Positions 25,101 to 34,100 of a DNA stretch of 53,460 nt are shown in pieces. The stretch lies in the IMG/VR virus record IMGVR_UViG_3300032224_000722, positions 1 to 53,460 of that record. One strand, written 5' to 3'. The position numbers were made by a program, and so were the translations under genes. The notes below the pieces were generated by a model. The model was not told the DNA's origin. It searched no databases and worked only from the letters and a program-made list of their open reading frames with translations. Numbering within the stretch: the first letter of the stretch is position 1; every line of letters begins with the position of its first letter. This stretch comes from a virus.

Positions 25101-28100
25101 TATTAAGAGCAACATATTGGCTTGCATTATTAGATAAAATTACATGTTCAGTGTTACCACTTTGAGCACGGAAGCTACCGCGTACATCTAATTTTGCTAG
25201 TGGTGTTGTAGGTGTTGTGATACCAAGGATCATATTTCCTGAAGTATCAATTAAACTACGAATCGTTAATGATGAACCATTTGAAGTGTATAAACCTAAG
25301 TTGCCTGATAAGCCGCTAACTGCACCAACAGCCGCACCACCCGCAGATAATGTTTGGTTTTGATTCATGAAGCCCAAACCAGCTACACCAATAGTAACTA
25401 AGTTACTACCAATCTGCCAGCGATAACCTGTTTCACTACCTTGAACTTCGTAAATTGCGTTTGCGCCACCACCACTTGTGATCTGTACACGTGAGCTATT
25501 GCCAGCGCCGACTACTGTGTCGCCGTTAACTTCAAGAGTTGCATTACCTGGGCTCACGCCTGGATTAGTTGTACCAACTCCAATCTTCTGTGCAAAGTAT
25601 ACATTACCACCAATATTCATACCACCAGTGATACTCGCGCCGCCTAATACTTGTAAGCTACCTGTTGCTGTTGTACCTAGTGTTACTGCTTGGTTAGCTG
25701 TACCGCCAATATTAGCGTAACCACCTGCCCAAATGTTTCCACCTATACCAACACCGCCATTGGTAACTTGGAATGCACCAGTTGTTGTGCTTACTGATTG
25801 TGTAGAGCTGTTGACAGTTAATGAACTGTTGATTGTACCACCGGAGAAATTGTTAATTGTTGCCGCTGTAACAATTTGTGATCCGTTAATGTAGCCGTTG
25901 TTTGCTAGATAGATACTGTAAGCACCAATACCACCAACAACTTGAAGAGCGTTGCTTGTTGTTGATATAGCACTTGATGTAGTACCTAAGATCATTGCGG
26001 CATTACCTACCCACAAGTTGTTACCTGTAGCAATACCGCCCTGTGATTGGATAGCACCAGTTTGTGTTGAGAATGCACTTGTTGTATTTGTGCTGGTCAG
26101 TATGCCAGTAATCGTACCGCCACTGAATTGATATCCTGCAATATTAGCCGCAGTAATAATTGGGCTACCTGCAACATAACCGCTGTTAGCGATGTTTAAG
26201 TATTGTGCGCCAACACCACCTGCAACATACAATGCGTTCTGTGTAACGTTAGCCTGTACCAGGTTAAACAATTGGCTTGCGATCGTGGCACTTGTACCGA
26301 TGTTTAAGTTACCGCTAACACCAACCCCGCCTGTTACAATTAATGTACCGTTAGTTGCCGTTGTTGATTGAGTAGCACCGTTAATTCTTGAGAACTGAAC
26401 GTATTGGGTGTTCCATGGAAGAGAAGCACTACCTAAATTAAATCCGCCACTTGTGCTTGGCGATAAGTTAGCGCCTGATTGCCATGTGCTAATACCGTCA
26501 AATAGTAAACTTGCATAAGTTGCTCCGACTGGACCAATTGCCAATCCTGAACTTGATGCAAGAGTAGCGTTAGTTGAACCGGTACTTAGATAGATTATCT
26601 TATCGTTAGTTTGAATTCTTGTGCTGTCAACGATAGTTTGAATGCCATCAACATACAAGTCACCTACTAGATGTAAACTACCACCGACCCACATGTCTAA
26701 TCCGACACCAACACCACCAGCTACTGTTAGCGCACCGGTTGATGTGTTAACTGCATTAGTTAAGTTGCTTAGATTTAGTGCATTGGAAATTGATCCGCCG
26801 CTGAATGAGTTAATTGTAGAGCTTGTAACAATCTGAGCGCCGTTGATATATCCAACGTCTGTTAAGTAAATGCTCTTACCGCCGATACCACCTGTAACTG
26901 ATAATGCATTACCTGCAATAGTCGTAGTGCTTGCTACTGAACTTGCTATGGTTGCAGTATCGTTTATAATAACGTTTTTGTTAACAGCAAGTCCACCGGA
27001 TACAACTACTCCAGCAAGACCAGCTGTAATTCCAGAGGCCGCTGTACTTGTAGTGAATGTTGTGTTTCCGCCGACATTTAAACTACCTAATGTAATTGTG
27101 TTGATATTGGTAAATGTATTATTAACACTTACCAAGCCACCGTTCATTGTAGCAACGCCGCCTACGTTCAAGTTTAGTAAAACGCCAGCGCCACCTTGTA
27201 CTCTCAACGCACCAGAAATATTTGAACTAGATTGTGTTGTTGTGTTAATGTACAACGGTGTCGTAATCGTACCACCATTGAACGCAATTGAACTTGCGTT
27301 AGCTGTTGTAATAATCTTGCCGCCAGCAATCCAACCTTCTTGTGATAGATATAAACGTGATGCACCAATACCACCAGTAACTTGTAATGCATTACCTGCG
27401 ATTGTACTTGTGCTATTGTTAGAACTAGTGATAAGTTCTGTAGGTGCTTGAATTTGATTCTGTAATACAAAATTACCAGCTGGAGTAAATCTAGCCCATT
27501 CAGCTACTGTAGGAGTTCCACCGTTATTGTAATAATTACCGCCTGCAAAAACTAATGCTTGAGCGATGCCTGCAAACTGTTCACCTACGCTAATCCAGTT
27601 TTCGAATGAGTTACCGCTATCACGACTTGTTTGAGTAATTTCAAACGTAGGAATATCTGCACTAAAGTTTGTTGCCCAGTTAGTTGATACCAAGCTCAAC
27701 ATATTGGAAATTGTGCTTGCAGACCCTGCCTGTGAATTTGGTGATACTAGATCGATACCAAATACAGGATTAGCATTACCAAAGCCAGTTGCGCCGATTG
27801 CAAATCTTGCAACTTCTGCGTTATTAACTAAAATTGCAACTGGTTGATTTGAATATGCGCCAAGTTGTACTGTTGATAAGTCTGCGGCAGGCCCAAAATA
27901 TCCTTGTGTTACAAATGTTGGATCAATAAAGTTATAAGAACCACCACTCCATACATTGCCACCAATGCCAGCGCCACCCTTAACAACTTGTAGTGCGCCA
28001 GTAGTTGTGTTCACTGACTGAGTCGAGCTGTTAATGATCAACACATTATTAATAGTACCACCAGAGTAACTATTCAATGTGTTAGCTGTTAGAATTGGGC

Positions 28101-31100
28101 TTCCATTTAACCAACCAGCAGTTTTAATGTTGATATAGTTTGTACCAATACCGCCGGCAACTTGTATTGCATTGCCGCCGATGGTCGCTGTATTAGACAG
28201 CGCACTGGTACTTGAGAATATGCCAGTAATTGTGGCAGTACTCATTTGAATATATCTAAACGATGCTGTTGTTTGGCTTGTGAATGTTCCCCAAGCAAAT
28301 GTCGCACCGCCAATACCAACTCCACCTGTTACAGTTAATGCACCAGTTATACTGCTCGATGCAACTGTAGTGGTTGTAATGTTGATTGGTTTGTTAATTG
28401 TACCGCCGTTGAACGCAAAGTTGCCAATGGTTGCGGTTGTAATAATAATTCCGCCAGCAATAGTACCGATAGTTCCGACGTTAATCATGTCGGCATAAAT
28501 GCCGCCAGTTACTAGTAGAGCGTTTGCGCCAGGAGTAGTTGTGCTTTCGGCGCTGTTTGCAATACTTACAATACCGCCAATATTTACGTTACCACCAATG
28601 CCAACTCCGCCGACTACTTGGAAAGCACCGCTTTGTGTATTTGATGATTGTGCCTGACTTGTGAATACTGTGTCAAATGGATTATTTGTAGTAACAACCT
28701 GCGATCCACCAACCCATGCACCTAGCTGTACATTTAAGGTGCCGCCAACGTATGCGCCACCGGTTACACCTAAACTGTTTCCGGTTTGTGTAGTTGTGTT
28801 AGAGTAATCACCAAGGATGTTAACCTTTTCGCCGATGTTGACTTGTTTAGCAATACCAACACCACCTGCTACTTGCAATGAACCAGTTTGTGTATTAGTA
28901 GACGGTGTATTAGCAGAAATAATAGCGTTAGCTGAATATACATTGCTCCATACTAGACTTGCTGAACCTAAATTATAGTTCAATGTTGTAGCTGGTACAA
29001 CACTTGCACCACTTGCCCAGCTAGTGTTACCGTCAAATAAGAATGAAGCTAGGGTAGCGGTTGATGCACCTATCTTAATACCAGATCCAGTTGCCTGGCC
29101 TGCTATAGTAGATGCAGAACTTAATGTTATTGTCTTATCGCCAGTTTGTATTCTTGTACTGTCAATGATAGTTTGAGTACCATCGATGAACAAATCACCC
29201 AAGATATGTAAATCTTTGCCAACCCATAAGTTAGCACCAATACCAACACCACCTACTACTTGTAGTGCGCCAGTTTGTGTATTTGTTGCATCGGTTGCGT
29301 TGGTAATACGCAACGCATTATTGATGTCACCACCACTGAAACTATTCAATGTTGATGTTGTAACAATTTGTGCGCCATTGATGAAACCGCTTGTTTGTAC
29401 ATACAGATTGTTTGCGCCAATACCGCCAGTAACTTGCAATGCGTTACCTGAAATACTAGTAGTAGTAAACAATGCATTATTAACAACAACAGTCGCCGTT
29501 GTAGTTGCACCACGTTTAGTTACAGAATCTAAGGTGCTTGTATTCCATAAAGTAATATCACCTGATCCTGCTGTTATTGAAGTATCTGTGCCGGCTGTGA
29601 TACTTGTTACACCAGTGTTAACAATGTTTACAGTACCAGTTGATGCACTAGCACTTAGGCCTGCGCCAACTGTAATTTGTGTTACACCAACGTTTGTAAT
29701 TGTCAATGTAGCAGATGGGCCTTTTATACTAGATGTACTTAAACTAATGCCCGTACCTGCATTTACATTAATAGAGGAAATAACACGGTCGTTGCCGTTA
29801 TCAAAAATTGCAGAGGCAAATAGTGATCCATATACGTACGAATTACCAACTATCCTGTTGTCGCCACCGACATATAAATTCTTACCAATACCAACACCGC
29901 CTACTACTTGTAGTGCGCCTGTTGCAGTTGAAGCACTTTGAGTTGGGTCAACATTGATTAATGGAGAGTGGATTGTTCCGCCGTCAAATACTGAAGTGTA
30001 TTGTGCTAGGTTCGCTGTTGTAACAACGCGAGCTGTTCCTACCCATGCATCTTGACTGATATATAAATGTGCGCCAGCGATGCCGCCAGTTGTTCCAATG
30101 CTATTACCAGAGATAGTTGCGGTGTTGAATACTGTGCTAGTCGAAGTAGCTGTATCAAAGTGTACAGTCTTAACATATAAATCTGACCATTGTGCAGTAT
30201 TAGAACCTAAACTAAAATACGTGTCAGTAAACGGAATAATGCCGCCCTTACTGATCCAATTGCCGCCGTAGCCACCGCCATATCCATCAAACAAGAAACT
30301 TGCCCAACGATCGGCTTCAAGCCCGTCATCTCTACCAACAACAAGTCCAGATCCTTGTGCAAGGATTGAGCTCACTGATAGTGTGCTTAAGAATATTACC
30401 TTGTTACCAATGTCAACACTTGTGCTGTTGATACTAGTAACAGTTCCTGCGACTGTTAAACTTCCTTGGATCGTTACTGGACCGCCAATATATGCGCCAC
30501 CGTTTGGAATGTTTAGTGCAGTTGAAGATGTACTAGTAATTTGTAATGGTGTTGTAATTGCTTGGCCGCCGACTAAATTACCAATCGTAGCGGACGTTAC
30601 AATTTGTGCTCCACCAATATAACCGTAATTACTAATATATAGATTTGATGCGCCGATACCACCAGTGACTGCTAGTGCATTACCTACAATAGTCGTTGTA
30701 CTAACGTTAGCATTAGTTAATGAAACTGCAACAGCTGATGAGTTTCCTCGACCAAGTGTTGTATCAAGTGTGCTTACATTATTAACTGTAATTGAACCAG
30801 TGTTTGATGTTACAGAAATATCTGTGCCACCATATAACGACTGAACACCTAAGTTAACAATATTAATAGTCGAAGTCGTACCCGATTTAGTTACGCTTGC
30901 ACCAATGTAGCTATCTGTAGTAGCTGTAATATTTGTTAGTACAGAGCCGCCACCTAAAAGATTTAAGTTGCCACCTACTGTTAAGTTTCCGCCGATACCA
31001 ACACCGCCATCAACAATTAACGCACCTGATTGAGTGCTTGTTGATTGTGCAAGATTAGTAATATGTAATGCGTTAGGAACTAGGCCGCCAAGTGCTGTAC

Positions 31101-34100
31101 CAATAGTTGCAGTTGTAACAATCTTAGCATTACCAATGTAGCCCCAATTAGCAATATATAATGTTTGTGCGCCAATACCACCAGTGTTTACTGTAATAGC
31201 ATTGCCAGCAACAGTTGTAGTACTTGATAGTGTACTTCCGACAAATATACTTTGTCCTACGCCAATGCCACCTACTACTTGTAGAGCACCGGTTGTAGTA
31301 GAAGTTGCATCTGTACTACCTGGAATTGTTAAATTCTGAACACTAAAATTACCGTTAACTTGCAAGTTACTTTGTACAATGGTCATTGTACCGGCAGGAT
31401 TAATATTAATGTTGCCTGCCGCACTACCTAATGTGTTTCCACTAATAAGCATTTGGCCAGCTTGTACACTACCTGGTAAAATATTTGTCGAATTTGTACC
31501 GTTACTAATTTGTAAACTTGCTAGACTTGTTAGATTTAAGTTTGAGCCACCAAAGCTGACATTACCAGTTGCTTGGCTTACATAGAAGCTACTACCGACA
31601 CGGAAGTCACCACTTTGATCAACAGTTTGATAATAAATCTTACCACCGTTGGTTTGTATCACTTCGTTGGCTTGTACCGCCAGGCTTGCATCATCAGTGA
31701 TGTCACCGCCTGCACCAATAAAGCTCATGTTGAACGCAATTAGTTTTAAGTCTGTACCAGTACCGTTAGCAATAACACCTTGGTTACCAAACACAGCCGC
31801 ACTACCAATAGAGCGTAGTTCAGCACCGAACTGATGATAGTCTGCTAGAACAACTTGTTTAGCACTTGCCGGACTGTTACCAGTTGAATAAATGTTTTGT
31901 GTTTCTGTAACATCTGTATCGAACTGTTGACCACCAGAGGCACCATTCATGTGCATCAATAATACAGTGGCGCTATCATATCCGAACGGGTTGCTAGCTA
32001 ATCCAAAAGAACTTGCGTAACGAGCAACATTACTTACACGGAATTCATCAATGTAACCAGTTAGATACCATTGACCGTTAGTTGAATCAGCACCAATGTC
32101 TAACGGATCATTATTAGTTACGCTAAACGTGACTCCTGTTTGACTTGCTTCGATATTGCCGTCTAAGAATGTTGTAAGTTTATTATTAGTAGTATCGCGG
32201 ACCATTGCAACATGATGCCACGCACCTGTTGTTATTGTGGTCGACCCTGTTAAGGTAACAGAGCTATCTAAACCTACTAGTACGCCTGCCGCACTAATTT
32301 GTAAACCAAAACTAGTTGACGGTGTTGATGGATTTCCTTTCTGGAAAATAGTCTGTGTTGTACCGATAGCCGATATGTTAATCCAACATTCAAATGTAAA
32401 TGCACCGACACCAAACTGCAATGATGAATCGCTAAGAATTTGTAAGTAATCGCTAGTCGCCGAATCAAATTTAGCACTTGCCGTACTAAACTTATAAGGG
32501 CTAATAACTGTTTGAGCACTACCGTACGGAGTAACTACTTTTGAGCTACCTGTAACTGCGGGTCTGAATCCGTAGGCCGGACCTGATATATAAACGTATG
32601 TACCATCGTTAGCCGCAATAGTTCCAAGAGCTAGAATAGGACCTAGAGGATCTGCATAGTATAATGTATCGCCGGCTGTAAATGTTCCGCTTATGTTTGC
32701 TAATTTTAATCGTGTACGACCAATACCGCCTACACCAGCTGAACCTGCTTGAGCATTAATTGCCTTGCTAGCAAAATAGAAGAATGTGTTTACTATTTCT
32801 GCACGGGCACCGTTAGTCATGAACAAACCAGTAGCGGCTGGAACAATGAATGTTACTTCATTGAACAGCATTGTTGGTTCTAGTGAGTTAGCATTTAGTA
32901 CGCTGGCATCTAAATATGCACCGTTACCTGCGTTTCCTGAGTTATAACCATACGGATCTAACGTAGTAGTTGTAGTACCTTTGGTTATGAAACTTACTCG
33001 TTCAACGTACGGAGATTTAGTAGTAATTCTTGCGCCTGTGGCAAATTTTACACCGTAACCTGGACTGAAATAACCGCCTACTACTAAATCGCTTAGAGTA
33101 GTTTCACCATTCATTAAGAAGCCAGACTGTGTGTTAGTTCCGCTTGTTGGCTGAACTATAGTTGCACGGAGGCCCGAACCTTCTACACTAACCCCGACTG
33201 GGATAGTTAATGGAAATGCTTCGTTGAACGTACCTGGACCAATATGTACAGTACCGCCCGACGTTACTACACTCAATGCTTTGGCAATAGTAAGAAATGC
33301 TGTTGCTGGTCTTAGACCATCGTTCGAATCGCTACCGTCTACACCAACGTAATAAACGTTAGCTGTATAATAATTTAAGTTAACGCTGTTAGCATAGATA
33401 TTTCCAGTATTTGGCTTCGTTGACAAATATAAGGATGAATTAGGACTTGTAATTGTTCCTACAAATTGTGTACCAGTAGTATAAACGTTTGATAAGAAGC
33501 TTGAATTGCCAGCAAATGAGTTTGCACCAGCCAAAACTGATAGGCTTTGGTTGATAACAACTGGGCCTTGAACATTTAAATTACTTTCAAATCCAACACC
33601 ACCGTCGACAATCAATGCGCCAGTCTGTGTACTTACTGATACAGTACTAGAAGTAATATGGATCGCATTAGGAATAATGCCACCTAAACTATTATTAATA
33701 GTCGCTGTCGTTAAAATCTCACTGCCGTTAATGACACCGGCTTTTTCCAACATAATACTATAAGCATAGATACCGCCAGGACCTGTGCCGCCTTCGCCTT
33801 TTAGATATAAAGCGTTAGTAGCGGAATTAGTAGTACTTGCAAGACTGTTGTTTAATACAATCTGATACGAACTTGTGTTGCTTCGAGCAGTAGTTGATTG
33901 TAATGTTGATAGATTTTGTATTGTAAGGTCATATGATCCGGAAATTGCTAGATCACCGTTCGGACCTACCGGAACTGCTAGAGTTCTAACACCAGTATTA
34001 ACAAGAGTAACTGCACCTGTTTGACTATTAACTGTGCCATTAGCAGAAATTCCAAGACCTGGAACAATACTTGTAACACCAGTATTTGTTAGTGTGACTG

